A DNA stretch of 64,000 nt from contig NZ_WTYN01000001.1 in assembly GCF_009827535.1 (NCBI RefSeq), forward strand, positions 1,364,001 through 1,428,000. The letters are read 5' to 3'. The translations under genes were made by a program, and so were the position numbers. This document shows positions 17,595 to 27,757 of the stretch, one piece after another; the stretch's first letter is position 1; each line of letters opens with the position of its first letter. This DNA is from Qipengyuania oceanensis. GTDB lineage: Bacteria; Pseudomonadota; Alphaproteobacteria; Sphingomonadales; Sphingomonadaceae. The notes beneath the pieces are model-generated. The model worked only from the letters and a program-made list of their open reading frames with translations. It was not told the origin of the DNA and made no database searches.

Positions 17595-19124
17595 TCAGTC
17601 GTAATCGTATCCGCCGCGCCGGTCGTCCTCGGCAAGATCGGAGAAGCGGGTGATCTTCGGTTCGAACCGCATCCGCACCTTGCCGGTCGCGCCGTGACGC
17701 TGCTTCGCCACGATCAGCTCGGCCAGGCCGTGAACCCGCTCCATTTCCGATGCCCAGGCGGCATGCGCCTCGTGCGCGGCGATATCGTCGTCGCTCGATG
17801 GCATCTTGGGTTCGCGCGACGCGACGTAATAGTCCTCGCGATAGATGAACCACACCATGTCGGCGTCCTGCTCGATCGAGCCCGATTCGCGCAGGTCCGA
17901 CAGCATCGGCCGCTTGTCCTCGCGCTGTTCGACCGCACGGCTGAGCTGCGAGAGCGCGATCACCGGCACCTCGAGTTCCTTGGCGAGCGTCTTCAAGCCG
18001 CGACTGATTTCCGAAATCTCGTTGACGCGGTTGTCCTGGCTGCGGCGAGAGCCCTGCATCAGCTGGAGGTAATCGAGCACGATCAGGCCGATGTCGTGCC
18101 GCCGCTTCAGGCGCCGCGCACGGGTCCGCAGCGCCGAGACGGACAGCGCGGGTGTATCGTCGATGTAAAGGGGCAGTTCCGCGAGCCGCTGGCTGGCGAA
18201 TGAAAGCTGCTGGAAATCGTCCCGGCTGATCTTGCCCATGCGCAGCGCCTCGGACGAAATACCCGCCTGTTCGGCGAGGATACGGGTGGCCAGCTGGTCG
18301 GCGCTCATTTCGAGACTGAACAGCGCGACGGCGGCCCCAACCGACTGCGAGGGATCGATCCCGTCGCGCTTGTCGCGCAGCAGCCGGTCCGCGCAGTTGA
18401 ACGCGATGTTCGTCGCAAGCGAGCTCTTGCCCATGCCCGGACGTCCGGCGAGGATGATGAGGTCGGAATCGTGCAAACCGCCGACCTTCTCGTTGATCGA
18501 GGTCAGTCCGGTGGTCTTGCCCGAAACATTGCCGCCCGAATTGATCGCCTTCTCGATCATGCCGAGCGCGGTGTGGGTCGCCGCACCGAAGCTCTCCGCC
18601 TGCGAATCGGTCGATGCGCCTTCCGCCACCCGGAACAGCTCGGCCTCGGCGTGTTCGATCTGTTCGAGCGGAGCGACGCTCTCGGACGTGTCGAGCGCCC
18701 CTTCGACCAGTCCGCGCCCGACGGTCACGAGCTCCCGCAGCAGCGCCAGGTCGTAGATCTGCTGCGCCAGTTCGCGCGGCGCGAGCAGGCCCTGTCCGTC
18801 GGCGGTCAGCCGCGCGAGATAGGTGATCCCGCCCAGCTCCTTAAGCCCCTCGTCGGCTTCGAAATAAGGCTTGAGCGTTACCGGCGTCACCACCGCGCCG
18901 CGCTCCAGCAGCGCAGCGATCCGCTCGTAGATGCGCTGGTGGAGCGGTTCGAAGAAATGTTCCGCCGCCAGCGGGACGGGCAATTCCTCTACCACGCGGT
19001 TGTCGATCAGCAACGCGCCGATGAACGCGGCCTCGGCCTCGATGTTGGCGGGCAGCGAACGCATGGCGGGCAGCGGGCTATTGCTCGCAGGTGCTTCGCG
19101 AAGGAGAAGATCGGACGATGCCAT
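17595..19124 (-). CDS. dnaB: replicative DNA helicase
   Basis: The hexameric helicase of the replication fork, 509 residues. The N-terminal domain starts at NIEAEAAFIGALLIDNRVVEE. The RecA-like domain has Walker A GRPGMGKSS, H1a FSLEMS, Walker B region LIVLDYLQLMQG and the RSQDNRVNEISEISRGLK, LSQLSRAVEQR and DLRESGSIEQDADMV blocks. The C-terminus LIVAKQRHGATG is typical. No intein is present although DnaB is a frequent intein site. Divergent from the UPF0262 gene. Confidence 0.97.
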   Translation of the reverse strand: MASSDLLLREAPASNSPLPAMRSLPANIEAEAAFIGALLIDNRVVEELPVPLAAEHFFEPLHQRIYERIAALLERGAVVTPVTLKPYFEADEGLKELGGITYLARLTADGQGLLAPRELAQQIYDLALLRELVTVGRGLVEGALDTSESVAPLEQIEHAEAELFRVAEGASTDSQAESFGAATHTALGMIEKAINSGGNVSGKTTGLTSINEKVGGLHDSDLIILAGRPGMGKSSLATNIAFNCADRLLRDKRDGIDPSQSVGAAVALFSLEMSADQLATRILAEQAGISSEALRMGKISRDDFQQLSFASQRLAELPLYIDDTPALSVSALRTRARRLKRRHDIGLIVLDYLQLMQGSRRSQDNRVNEISEISRGLKTLAKELEVPVIALSQLSRAVEQREDKRPMLSDLRESGSIEQDADMVWFIYREDYYVASREPKMPSSDDDIAAHEAHAAWASEMERVHGLAELIVAKQRHGATGKVRMRFEPKITRFSDLAEDDRRGGYDYD

Positions 19125-19261
19125 GCCCCTGCTTTGGTCGGGCTGCGACGGGCTGGCAAGGGTGATCGGTGGCCGATTTGCGTCAGCGCCTTGTGGATAT
19201 CGGGGATGGAGGGCGAAAGGCTTGCCCTAGACCCTTCGCATCTGCGAAAGCGCTTGCCCAC

Positions 19262-19756
19262 ATGAGCGGCTCTCCCGACACCTGGCGCATCGCCCACATC
19301 TCGCTCGACGACGAGACGATCCTGTGGCGCAATGCCGATGTCGAGCAGGAACGTCGCGTCGCGATCTACGACCTGATCGACGAGAACGTGTTCAAGCCGC
19401 TGCGCCCGGTGGAGAACGGCCATGGCGGGCCGTACAAACTGCACTTGTCGGTACAGGACGGCAGGCTCGCGCTCGCGATCCGCGACATGGCGGACGAACC
19501 GCTCGAGACGATCATTCTCGGCCTGGCACGCTTCCGCCGGCCGATCCGCGAATACTTCGCCATCTGCGACAGCTACTACCAGGCGATTCGCAAGGCGACC
19601 CCGGCCGAGATCGAGACGATCGATATGGCAAGGCGCGGGATTCACAACAATGCCGCCGAGCTTTTGCTCGAACGATTGGAGGGCAAGGTCGAAACCGACT
19701 TCCCGACCGCCAGACGGCTCTTCACTTTGATCTGCGTCCTGCATATCCGCGGCTGA
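19262..19756 (+). CDS. UPF0262 family protein
   Basis: 164 residues from ATG 19262. Matches the alphaproteobacterial UPF0262 family: RIAHISLDDETILWRNADVE, ERRVAIYDLIDENVFKP, LHLSVQDGRLALAIRD, ARFRRPIREYFAICDSYYQA and the end LFTLICVLHIRG. The function is unknown; it is cytosolic with no signal peptide. An in-frame ATG at 19169 is rejected because conservation begins after 19262. Confidence 0.92.
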   Translation: MSGSPDTWRIAHISLDDETILWRNADVEQERRVAIYDLIDENVFKPLRPVENGHGGPYKLHLSVQDGRLALAIRDMADEPLETIILGLARFRRPIREYFAICDSYYQAIRKATPAEIETIDMARRGIHNNAAELLLERLEGKVETDFPTARRLFTLICVLHIRG

Positions 19757-19776
19757 CTAAGAACCAAGGTCGCACC

Positions 19777-20529
19777 ATGGCAGCACGAAAGACATCATCG
19801 CGGCGTAGCGCAAGCCGCACGCGCGGCGCTTCGCAATCGCGGGCGCAGGCCAGGATGCGGCGATCGGTCGGCCTCGCGCTGCTGGTGGTGGTCGCGATCG
19901 CTGCCGGCTGGAGCTGGTGGCAGTTGCAGCACTGGACGCCGTCGCTGGACGACTACCCCGAGCAAGGCGTTGCAGTCGGCGGCGGCGAGGCGCCGGTCAA
20001 CCTGCCAGCGGCCAAGGCGCTGGGCGCGGGCTTTGCGTATATCACCGCGAGCATCGGTGAAAGCGGCCGCGATCCGGCATTCGCCCAGTCCTTCCGCGCG
20101 GCACGCGAGGCGGGCTTGCGACGCGGTGCCGTGCATGTCTTCGATCCTTGCGCGATGGCCGACCGGCAATCGTCGAACTATGTCACCATCGTGCCGCGCG
20201 ACGACGACCTTCTCCCGCCGGTGATCGCGCTCGAAAAGACTGCCGACGAATGCCTTGAACCGGTCGGCGAGGCCGCGGTCGAGAGCGAGCTGATGACCTT
20301 GATCAACCAGATCGAAGCCCATGCCGGCAAGCCCGCGATCCTGCGCGTCGGCCGCGCCTTCGAGGAGCGTTACGGCATCGCGAACAAGATCGAACGCAAC
20401 CTGTGGCTCACCCGCACGCGCCTGGAACCCGAATATGCCGGGCGGCCATGGCTGCTCTGGACCGCCAATGCGCGCTTGCGTAGCGAGGCATCGAGCGGAA
20501 CGGTCCGCTGGGTGGTGGTGAGACCATGA
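19777..20529 (+). CDS. GH25 lysozyme-fold protein, probably catalytically inactive
   Basis: 250 residues: a basic N-terminus, one membrane segment (about residues 31-47), then a GH25-like domain. Recognisable blocks are FAYITASIGESGRDPAFAQSF, AREAGLRRGAVHVFDPCA, NYVTIVPRDDDLLPPVIALE and AGRPWLLWTANARL. GH25 enzymes use a strand-1 Asp in GxDxS and a DxE motif. Here the first reads GVAVG (Ala66) and the second ALE (Ala151, Glu153 kept). So acid/base chemistry is likely lost and the protein may be a peptidoglycan-binding pseudoenzyme. Overlaps cdd by 4 bases. Confidence 0.75.
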   Translation: MAARKTSSRRSASRTRGASQSRAQARMRRSVGLALLVVVAIAAGWSWWQLQHWTPSLDDYPEQGVAVGGGEAPVNLPAAKALGAGFAYITASIGESGRDPAFAQSFRAAREAGLRRGAVHVFDPCAMADRQSSNYVTIVPRDDDLLPPVIALEKTADECLEPVGEAAVESELMTLINQIEAHAGKPAILRVGRAFEERYGIANKIERNLWLTRTRLEPEYAGRPWLLWTANARLRSEASSGTVRWVVVRP

Positions 20530-20939
20530 CGACGATTTCCGACGAAGCCCTGATCGCTGCCGCGCGCGATGCGGCGCAGCACAGCTATTCGCCCTATTCG
20601 CACTTCGCGGTCGGCGCCGCGCTCGGCTTTGCCGATGGCAGCGTGGTGACCGGAACCAATATCGAGAACGCGAGCTACGGCCTGGCGCTCTGCGCGGAGA
20701 CCGTCGCGGTGGGCAAGGCCATGGCCGACGGTGTGCGCGGCGGGCTGAAGACGGTCGCGGTGACGGGACCGGGCGCAGACCCGATCACGCCGTGCGGTCG
20801 CTGCCGCCAGGTGCTCAACGAGCTGGCACAGCTCGGCGGGACCGACCCGCGCGTGCTCTGCGTCGGCCCGAACGAAGTGCGCGAAACGCGCTTGTCCGCG
20901 CTGTTGCCAGACGCCTTCGGCCCCGCGAGCCTGGACTAG
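20526..20939 (+). CDS. cdd: cytidine deaminase
   Basis: Deaminates cytidine and deoxycytidine to uridine forms in pyrimidine salvage. 137 residues, the normal length of the homotetrameric type. Zinc ligands and catalytic Glu are in LCAETVA (Cys56, Glu58) and PCGRCRQ (Cys90, Cys93); substrate-binding TNIENASYG is present. The start ATG overlaps the stop of the GH25-like gene (ATGA), implying translational coupling. Convergent with putA only 4 bp away. Confidence 0.95.
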   Translation: MTTISDEALIAAARDAAQHSYSPYSHFAVGAALGFADGSVVTGTNIENASYGLALCAETVAVGKAMADGVRGGLKTVAVTGPGADPITPCGRCRQVLNELAQLGGTDPRVLCVGPNEVRETRLSALLPDAFGPASLD

Positions 20940-20943
20940 TAAC

Positions 20944-23900
20944 CTAGCCCGGTAGCGCCATCAGGCTGGCGTTCCCGCCCGCCGCGGTCGTGTCCGTCGA
21001 TCGGCTGACTTCGTGGACCAGCCAGTCGAGCCGCCATCCCGCCGGATCGTCGCCGCCTTGTGCGATCACGATCGGCCCGTCGATCTTGGCGAGCGCCTTG
21101 CGGCTTTCGATCAGCGCCTTGCCCGTACCCTCGAGCAGGGCGGCATCGACCCACTGCCCGACGTAGGGCTCGATCATGTCGCCGAGTTCGAACGGCAGTC
21201 CGGCGAGCGCATCCATCGGGCTGAGGATGTCGACCGCGACCCGGTTTCCGGTCGCCAGCGCGGCCGCCACCTGTCCATACAGCATCGCCGGAGTGCTCGC
21301 CCGCGCCAGCACTGTGCCGCGCGGCTCGCAATGATAGAGATCGGTTTCGCCGACCGGGCCGGGCAGCGACTGGCCGGGACCGAGCGGAGAATGCTCGCCG
21401 TACATGCGCGCGGTTGCAGCCGCTTCCGCATGGCCGTTCGCTTCCAGCCATTCGACGAACTGGCGCGACATCTCGGGCATTCCGGGCACGCGGCGCACCG
21501 TGTCCTCGCCGCTCACCAACCGCCCGAGGTAGAGCGGACCGCCGGCCTTGGGACCGGTGCCGGAGAGGCCGCAACCACCGAAAGGCTGCACGCCGACGAC
21601 CGCGCCGATCATGTTTCGATTGACGTAGATGTTGCCGACCTCGATCCGGTCGGCGCAGCGCGCGACGAAATCGTCGATCCGCGAGTGAACGCCGAAGGTC
21701 AGGCCATAGCCGAGCGCGTTGATCGATTCGATCAGCGCGTCGAGGCCGCCGCGTTTCCAGCGCACCACGTGCAGCACCGGACCGAAGACCTCGCGCCCCA
21801 GTTGCCCGATATGATCGAGTTCGATCACCGTCGGCGCGACGTATGTGCCGTGCGCTGCCTTTTCTGCAAGCGCGCCACGCTCCACCCGGCAACCGGCTGC
21901 TTCCATGTTGGCGATGTGCGCCTCGATGGTCTCGCGCGCCTCGGTGGAGATGACCGGCCCGACATCGCAGCACAGCCGGGTCGACGGGCCAATGTCGAGT
22001 TCGGCGAGCGCGCCGCGCAGCATCTCCATGGTCGTGTCGTAGACATCGTCCTGCAGGCACAGCAATCGCAGCGCCGAACACCGCTGTCCCGCGCTGTCGA
22101 AGGCGGAAGCGACGACGTCGCGCACGACCTGTTCGGTCAGCGCCGATGAATCGACCACCATCGCGTTCTGCCCGCCGGTTTCGGCGATCAGCGGGATCGG
22201 CCGGCCATCGGGCGAGACGCGCTTCGACAATTCGGCCTGGATGAGCTGTGCGACTTCGGTCGAGCCGGTGAAGACGACGCCCTGCACCCTTTCGTCCGCG
22301 ACCAGTGCCGCGCCGACATCGCCCGCGCCGGTGACCAGGATCAGCGCATCGTCGGGAACGCCCGCCTCGTGCAGCAGGCGCACTGCCTCGGCAGCGATGA
22401 GCGGCGTTTCCTCTGCCGGCTTGGCAAGGACGGTGTTGCCCGCGACCAGCGCGGCGCTCGCCTGGCCGATGAAGATCGCCAGCGGGAAATTCCACGGGCT
22501 GATCGCGGCCACCGGGCCGACGGGGGCGTGACCATCGGTCAGCACCTCGCGCGCCTGCACCGCGTAATAGCGCAGGAAATCGACCGCCTCGCGTACTTCG
22601 CCCACTGCATTGGCGGCGGTCTTGCCCGCCTCGCGCATGGCGAGCGCCATGAGCGCGGGCGTCTCGGCCTCGATCAGGTCTGCGGCGCGTTCGAGCACCG
22701 CGGCGCGTTCCTCGACCGACGTGTCCTTCCAGCCGCATGCCGAGGCCCGGGCAACCGCGTCGGATACCTGATCCACGGTGAAGTTCGCGCATTGGCCGAC
22801 GATGTCGCGGGTGTCCGACGGGTTGACGATCGGCTGCCGTTCGCCATCCGGGCCCGCGGTCCAGCCATCACCCGTATGCCGGGCGAAGACCTCGCCCAGC
22901 CGACCCAATTCGCTTTCGTCCCACAGGGCCATGCCGCTCGAATTCTCGCGGCCGGGATAGAGCGCCTTGGGCAATGCGATCTGCGGGTTGTGCGAGCCGG
23001 GCTCGTCCTCCGCCATCACCTGCGCCACGGGGTCCTCGACCAGCTCCTCGGCGGGAATGTTCTCGTCGTGGATGCGATGCACGAAGGACGAGTTCGCCCC
23101 GTTTTCGAGCAGGCGGCGGACGAGGTAGGCGAGCAGCGTCTCGTGGCTGCCGACCGGCGCGTAAATGCGGCAGGGCCGGTCGAGCCGGTTGCCGCCGACG
23201 ACCTGGTCGTAGAGCGGTTCGCCCATGCCGTGGAGGCACTGGAACTCCCAGTCGCCGATCTCGAATTCCGGTCCGGCGAGTTCGTAGATCGTCGCCAGGG
23301 TCTGGGCATTGTGGGTGGCGAACTGCGGGAAGACATCGGCACGTGCCTCGAGCAGCTTTCGCGCGCACGCCAGATAGCACACGTCGGTATGCGCCTTGCG
23401 CGTGAAAACCGGGAAGTCCGGCCAGCATTCCACCTGCGCGCGCTTGATCTCGGTATCCCAGTATGCGCCCTTGACCAGCCGGACCATGATCCGGCGACCC
23501 GTCTCGCGCGCCAGTGCGATCACGTGATCGATCACATGGGGGCAGCGCCTGGAATAGGCCTGCACCACGAAGCCGAGCCCCTGCCAGTCGGCGAGCGTCG
23601 CATCATGCGCCAGCGCATCGAGGATATCGAGCGAGAGGTCGAGCCGGTCGGCCTCCTCGGCATCGATGTTGAAGCCGATGTCGTAACCTTTCGCGAGCCG
23701 GGCCAGTTCGGCCACGCGCGGCAACAGTTCGGCATGCACGCGCGCGATCTGCGAACGTTCGTAGCGCGGGTGGAGGGCCGACAGCTTGATCGAGATGCCG
23801 GGTGCGCGATAGACGCCGCGCCCCGCGGCCTTCTTCCCGATGGCGTGGATCGCGCGCTCGTAATCTGCATGGTAGCGGTTGGCGTCGTCCATCGTGCGCG

Positions 23901-24540
23901 CCGCTTCTCCGAGCATGTCGAAGCTGTAGGAATAGCCCTTCGCCTCCATCCGCTCGCCGCGCTTGAGCGCCTCGTCGATCGTGCGCCCGGTAACGAACTG
24001 CTGCCCCATCATGCGCATCGCGACGGTCACGCTTTCGCGGATGACGGGTTCGCCGGCGCGGGCAATGAGGCGGGTCAGGGCCGCGCCGAGCCCGCGTTCG
24101 CTCACCGGTGCGATCAGTCTGCCGCTGACGACCAGGCCCCAGGTCGCGGCATTGACGAACAGCGAGCGGTCCTTGCCGAGATGCGAGCGCCAGTGACCCG
24201 GCGCGATCTTGTCGCGGATCAGCGCCTCGCGGGTTTCCTCGTCCGGGATGCGCAGCAGCGCTTCGGCAAGGCACATGAGCGCCACGCCTTCCTGGTTGGA
24301 GAGGCCGAATTCCTGGACCAGTTCGGCAATTCCGCCGGCATCGTCATGATCGCGCAGGCCCTTGACCAGGTGCTCTGCGGTGTTGCGGATTTCCTCCGCC
24401 GTTTCGGCTGGCACGCGCGCCAGTTCCAGCAGCGGTGCGAGCGCCTCCGGTTCCGGCCGGAAGGTCGCGGCGGTGATCGCCTTGCGGGATGGCGAGTGGG
24501 CGAGTGGTGCGGCCTGGAAGCCGGAGAACGTCTGGGTAAT
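20944..24540 (-). CDS. putA: bifunctional proline dehydrogenase / L-glutamate-gamma-semialdehyde dehydrogenase, with apparent ATT start
   Basis: Oxidises proline to glutamate in two steps at the membrane. The PRODH barrel has YSFDMLGEAARTMDDANRYH, GISIKLSALHPRYERS, DAEEADRLDLSLD and RLVKGAYWDTEIK. The ALDH domain has GPVAAISPWNFPLAIF, the catalytic Cys in SAGQRCSALR and FGGCGLSGTGPKAGGP, then a C-terminal domain. The frame continues in-family upstream of the first GTG (24414): ITQTFSGFQAAPLAHS then RKAITAATFRPEPEAL. There is no ATG, GTG or TTG there. The ATT at 24540 sits where an ATG is expected, six bases after GAGG, which overlaps the ald stop. From ATT it is 1198 residues; from GTG 24414, 1156. 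Confidence 0.9.
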   Translation of the reverse strand: MTQTFSGFQAAPLAHSPSRKAITAATFRPEPEALAPLLELARVPAETAEEIRNTAEHLVKGLRDHDDAGGIAELVQEFGLSNQEGVALMCLAEALLRIPDEETREALIRDKIAPGHWRSHLGKDRSLFVNAATWGLVVSGRLIAPVSERGLGAALTRLIARAGEPVIRESVTVAMRMMGQQFVTGRTIDEALKRGERMEAKGYSYSFDMLGEAARTMDDANRYHADYERAIHAIGKKAAGRGVYRAPGISIKLSALHPRYERSQIARVHAELLPRVAELARLAKGYDIGFNIDAEEADRLDLSLDILDALAHDATLADWQGLGFVVQAYSRRCPHVIDHVIALARETGRRIMVRLVKGAYWDTEIKRAQVECWPDFPVFTRKAHTDVCYLACARKLLEARADVFPQFATHNAQTLATIYELAGPEFEIGDWEFQCLHGMGEPLYDQVVGGNRLDRPCRIYAPVGSHETLLAYLVRRLLENGANSSFVHRIHDENIPAEELVEDPVAQVMAEDEPGSHNPQIALPKALYPGRENSSGMALWDESELGRLGEVFARHTGDGWTAGPDGERQPIVNPSDTRDIVGQCANFTVDQVSDAVARASACGWKDTSVEERAAVLERAADLIEAETPALMALAMREAGKTAANAVGEVREAVDFLRYYAVQAREVLTDGHAPVGPVAAISPWNFPLAIFIGQASAALVAGNTVLAKPAEETPLIAAEAVRLLHEAGVPDDALILVTGAGDVGAALVADERVQGVVFTGSTEVAQLIQAELSKRVSPDGRPIPLIAETGGQNAMVVDSSALTEQVVRDVVASAFDSAGQRCSALRLLCLQDDVYDTTMEMLRGALAELDIGPSTRLCCDVGPVISTEARETIEAHIANMEAAGCRVERGALAEKAAHGTYVAPTVIELDHIGQLGREVFGPVLHVVRWKRGGLDALIESINALGYGLTFGVHSRIDDFVARCADRIEVGNIYVNRNMIGAVVGVQPFGGCGLSGTGPKAGGPLYLGRLVSGEDTVRRVPGMPEMSRQFVEWLEANGHAEAAATARMYGEHSPLGPGQSLPGPVGETDLYHCEPRGTVLARASTPAMLYGQVAAALATGNRVAVDILSPMDALAGLPFELGDMIEPYVGQWVDAALLEGTGKALIESRKALAKIDGPIVIAQGGDDPAGWRLDWLVHEVSRSTDTTAAGGNASLMALPG

Positions 24541-24548
24541 GGAAAGCC

Positions 24549-25664
24549 TCAGGAAATTGCTTGGGAAACGGGGAGGTGATCGTAGCCGAGCTCGTCGGCG
24601 ACGGCTTCGTAGGTGACCCTGCCGGCGTGCACATTCAACCCCGCGGCCAGATGCTCGTTGCGGCGCATCGCTTCCTTCCAGCCGAGTTCGGCGATCCGCA
24701 AGGCGTGCGGAAGCGTGACGTTGTTGAGCGCATAGGTGCTGGTGCGCGCGACCGCGCCCGGCATGTTGGCAACGCAGTAATGCACGACATCATCGACGAC
24801 ATAGGTCGGATCGGCATGGGTGGTCGGCTTGCTCGTTTCGAAGCAGCCGCCCTGGTCGATCGCCACATCGACCAGTACCGCGCCCGGCTTCATGCACTTG
24901 AGCATCTCGCGGGTAACCAGCTTCGGCGCTGCCGCGCCCGGAATCAGCACCGCGCCGATGACCAGTTCGGCCTCGCACAGCATCTGTTCGATGTTCGCGC
25001 GGTTGGAAAAGCGCGTCTTGGCCCGGCTCTCGAAATGGATCCCGAGCTTCTCCAGCACCTCGGGATCGCGGTCGAGAATGGTGACGTCCGCCCCGAGGCC
25101 AACCGCCATCTGCGCCGCGTTGAACCCGACGACGCCCCCGCCGATCACCATGACGCGGCCCGGCAGCACGCCCGGAACCCCGCCGAGCAGGACCCCGCGC
25201 CCGCCATGCGCCTTCTCCAGCGCGGTGGCACCCGCCTGGATGCTCATGCGGCCGGCGACCTGGCTCATCGGCTTGAGCAGCGGCAGCTGGCCGTTCGGCC
25301 CGGTCACCGTTTCATAGGCGATCGCGGTCACGCCCGATTCGACCAGTTCCCTGGTCTGTTCCGGGTCGGGAGCGAGATGGAGATAGGTATAGAGAATCTG
25401 GCCTTCGCGGAGCATCGCACGCTCGACCGCCTGCGGTTCCTTGACCTTCACGATCATCTCGCAATTGTCGAACACGGTCTTCGCATCCGGCTGGATCACC
25501 GCGCCGCAGGTCTGGTAGTCCATGTCGGTCGCGCCGATGCCTTCGCCCGCGCCGGTCTCGATCCACACCTCGTGGCCGCTGACCACCAGTTCGCGCACGC
25601 TTTCCGGGGTCAGCCCGACGCGGTATTCGTGGTTCTTGATTTCCTTCGGACAGCCGACGCGCAT
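24549..25664 (-). CDS. ald: alanine dehydrogenase
   Basis: NAD-dependent reversible deamination of alanine to pyruvate and ammonia. 371 residues from ATG 25664, preceded by CAGGAG; the upstream in-frame ATG at 25730 has no ribosome site. Start [19 protein letters not shown], the substrate-site KVKEPQ, the Rossmann [24 protein letters not shown] and the C-terminal [13 protein letters not shown] are classic. It precedes putA by 8 bp, so alanine and proline catabolism appear to be one unit. Divergent from edd across about 250 bp. Confidence 0.95.
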   Translation of the reverse strand: MRVGCPKEIKNHEYRVGLTPESVRELVVSGHEVWIETGAGEGIGATDMDYQTCGAVIQPDAKTVFDNCEMIVKVKEPQAVERAMLREGQILYTYLHLAPDPEQTRELVESGVTAIAYETVTGPNGQLPLLKPMSQVAGRMSIQAGATALEKAHGGRGVLLGGVPGVLPGRVMVIGGGVVGFNAAQMAVGLGADVTILDRDPEVLEKLGIHFESRAKTRFSNRANIEQMLCEAELVIGAVLIPGAAAPKLVTREMLKCMKPGAVLVDVAIDQGGCFETSKPTTHADPTYVVDDVVHYCVANMPGAVARTSTYALNNVTLPHALRIAELGWKEAMRRNEHLAAGLNVHAGRVTYEAVADELGYDHLPVSQAIS

Positions 25665-25915
25665 GCGTGATCTCCTGAACGCCCGTTCCGCCTGATCGAC
25701 GGCCGAGGGCAAAGCGGGTTCCTCCGCCACCGGGATGCTCCGGCGGCTCAGGCCGCCTCATAATGGTTGTTACCGGCGTGCGCAATTTTATTACGTATAG
25801 CCCAGGGGACTATCCGGCGGCCAAAGTTTTCGAGGGTCCGTCCAAGGAGCGGCAGCTTGCGCACGGACCCATGTTTGCGCATGACGCATGCTGACTGCCT
25901 CCCCAGTTCCGAAAG

Positions 25916-27757
25916 ATGCCAGTGACCGACCAGAACGTGCCGCTCAACGAAACGCTCGTCCGCGTGACCGACCGGATCATCGAGAAATCCAGGTCCGGCC
26001 GGCGCGGCTATCTCGACCTGATCGAAGCCGCGCGCGATCGGGGGGTCAACCGGCCCAAGTTGAGCTGCGGCAACCTTGCCCACGGTTTTGCCGCCAGCGG
26101 CGAGGACAAGCCCGCGATCCGCAGCGGAGAGGCGATGAACATCGGCATCGTCACCGCCTACAACGACATGCTTTCCGCCCATCAGCCCTACGGCCGTTAT
26201 CCGGAGCATATAAAGGTCTGGGCGCGCGAGGCCGGGGCCACGGCGCAGGTCGCGGGCGGTGTTCCCGCCATGTGCGACGGGGTGACGCAGGGCCAGGATT
26301 CGATGGAGCTGTCGCTGTTCAGCCGCGATGTCATCGCGATGGGTGCGGCGGTCGGGCTGAGCCACGGCATGTTCGAAGGCGCGCTGCTGCTCGGCATCTG
26401 CGACAAGATCGTCCCCGGCCTGCTGATCGGCACGCTGCGTTTCGGCCATCTGCCGACGATCCTCGTGCCGGCCGGTCCGATGCCTTCGGGCCTGGCCAAC
26501 AAGGAGAAGATCCGCATCCGCCAGCTCTACGCCGAAGGCAAGGTGGGCGAAGACGAACTGCTAGAGGCCGAAAGTGCGAGCTATCACGGTGCGGGCACCT
26601 GCACCTTCTACGGCACGGCCAATTCGAACCAGATGATGATGGAGATTATGGGGCTGCACATGCCCGGATCCAGCTTCGTCAATCCGGGCCAGAAGATGCG
26701 GCAGGAACTGACCCGTGCGGCGACCCACCAGGTCACCAAACTCGGCTGGCGGGGGGAGGATTATCGCCCGCTCGGCCATTGCGTCGACGAAAAGGCGATC
26801 GTCAACGCGGTCGTCGGTCTGCTCGCGACCGGCGGATCGACGAACCACGTCATCCACCTGCCGGCCATCGCGCGGGCGGCGGGCATATTGCTCGACTGGG
26901 ACGACATGGACGAACTGTCGCGCGCGGTCCCGCTCATCTCCAGCGTCTATCCCAACGGGTCAGGAGACGTGAACCATTTCCACGCGGCGGGCGGCATGCC
27001 CTACGTCATCCGCGAATTGCTCGGCGCCGGCCTCGCCCATGCCGACATCAGGACCGTGTACGGCCAGTCGCTGTGGGAAGGTGCGCAGGAACCGGTGATG
27101 GATGGCGACACGCTCGCCTGGACAGCCGCGCCCGAACAAAGCCGCGACGATTCGATGCTGAGGCCGGTGAGCGCGCCGTTCCAGAAGGACGGCGGGCTAA
27201 AGCTGCTCGCCGGCAATCTCGGGCGTGGCACGATAAAGCGCAGCGCGGTCGACCCCTCGCGCTGGACGATCGAGGCGCCGTGCCGCGTCTTTTCCGACCA
27301 GAACCAGGTCAGCGAGGCGTTCAAGAAGGGCGAGCTCGACCGCGACGTGGTCGTCGTCGTCCGTTTCCAGGGCCCGGCGGCCAACGGCATGCCCGAACTG
27401 CACAAGCTGTCCTCGCCACTGGGCGTCCTGCAGGACCGCGGCTACAAGGTCGCCTTCGTGACCGACGGGCGGATGTCGGGCGCGAGCGGCAAAGTACCCG
27501 CCGCGATCCACATCTCCCCCGAAGCCTATCACGGCGGCCCGCTCGCCAAGCTGCGCGATGGCGATATCGTGCGGGTCTGCGCGGCGGACGGCACGTTGCA
27601 AGCGCTGGTCGATGACGATGTCTGGGCCGGGCGCGAGAACGTCTCCGCACCTCCTGCCGACATGGGCACCGGCCGCGAATTGTTCGCGATGATGCGCCAT
27701 CATGCCGACGAAGCGGAAAAGGGCGGCAGCGCGATGCTGGCGGAAGCCGGGCTGTGA
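25916..27757 (+). CDS. edd: phosphogluconate dehydratase
   Basis: First committed step of the Entner-Doudoroff pathway, 6-phosphogluconate to KDPG. 613 residues of the IlvD/Edd family with [4Fe-4S] ligand regions: [36 protein letters not shown] and [33 protein letters not shown] is also typical. Overlaps glk by 4 bases (GTGA). Neither zwf nor pgl lies upstream, unlike the full cluster in many Sphingomonads. Confidence 0.96.
   Translation: MPVTDQNVPLNETLVRVTDRIIEKSRSGRRGYLDLIEAARDRGVNRPKLSCGNLAHGFAASGEDKPAIRSGEAMNIGIVTAYNDMLSAHQPYGRYPEHIKVWAREAGATAQVAGGVPAMCDGVTQGQDSMELSLFSRDVIAMGAAVGLSHGMFEGALLLGICDKIVPGLLIGTLRFGHLPTILVPAGPMPSGLANKEKIRIRQLYAEGKVGEDELLEAESASYHGAGTCTFYGTANSNQMMMEIMGLHMPGSSFVNPGQKMRQELTRAATHQVTKLGWRGEDYRPLGHCVDEKAIVNAVVGLLATGGSTNHVIHLPAIARAAGILLDWDDMDELSRAVPLISSVYPNGSGDVNHFHAAGGMPYVIRELLGAGLAHADIRTVYGQSLWEGAQEPVMDGDTLAWTAAPEQSRDDSMLRPVSAPFQKDGGLKLLAGNLGRGTIKRSAVDPSRWTIEAPCRVFSDQNQVSEAFKKGELDRDVVVVVRFQGPAANGMPELHKLSSPLGVLQDRGYKVAFVTDGRMSGASGKVPAAIHISPEAYHGGPLAKLRDGDIVRVCAADGTLQALVDDDVWAGRENVSAPPADMGTGRELFAMMRHHADEAEKGGSAMLAEAGL

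Noticed and set aside
22369-24579. 736-codon plus-strand frame opposite putA
   Set aside because: Composition (His/Arg/Gly-rich) is that of an antisense shadow of putA and it has no domain.
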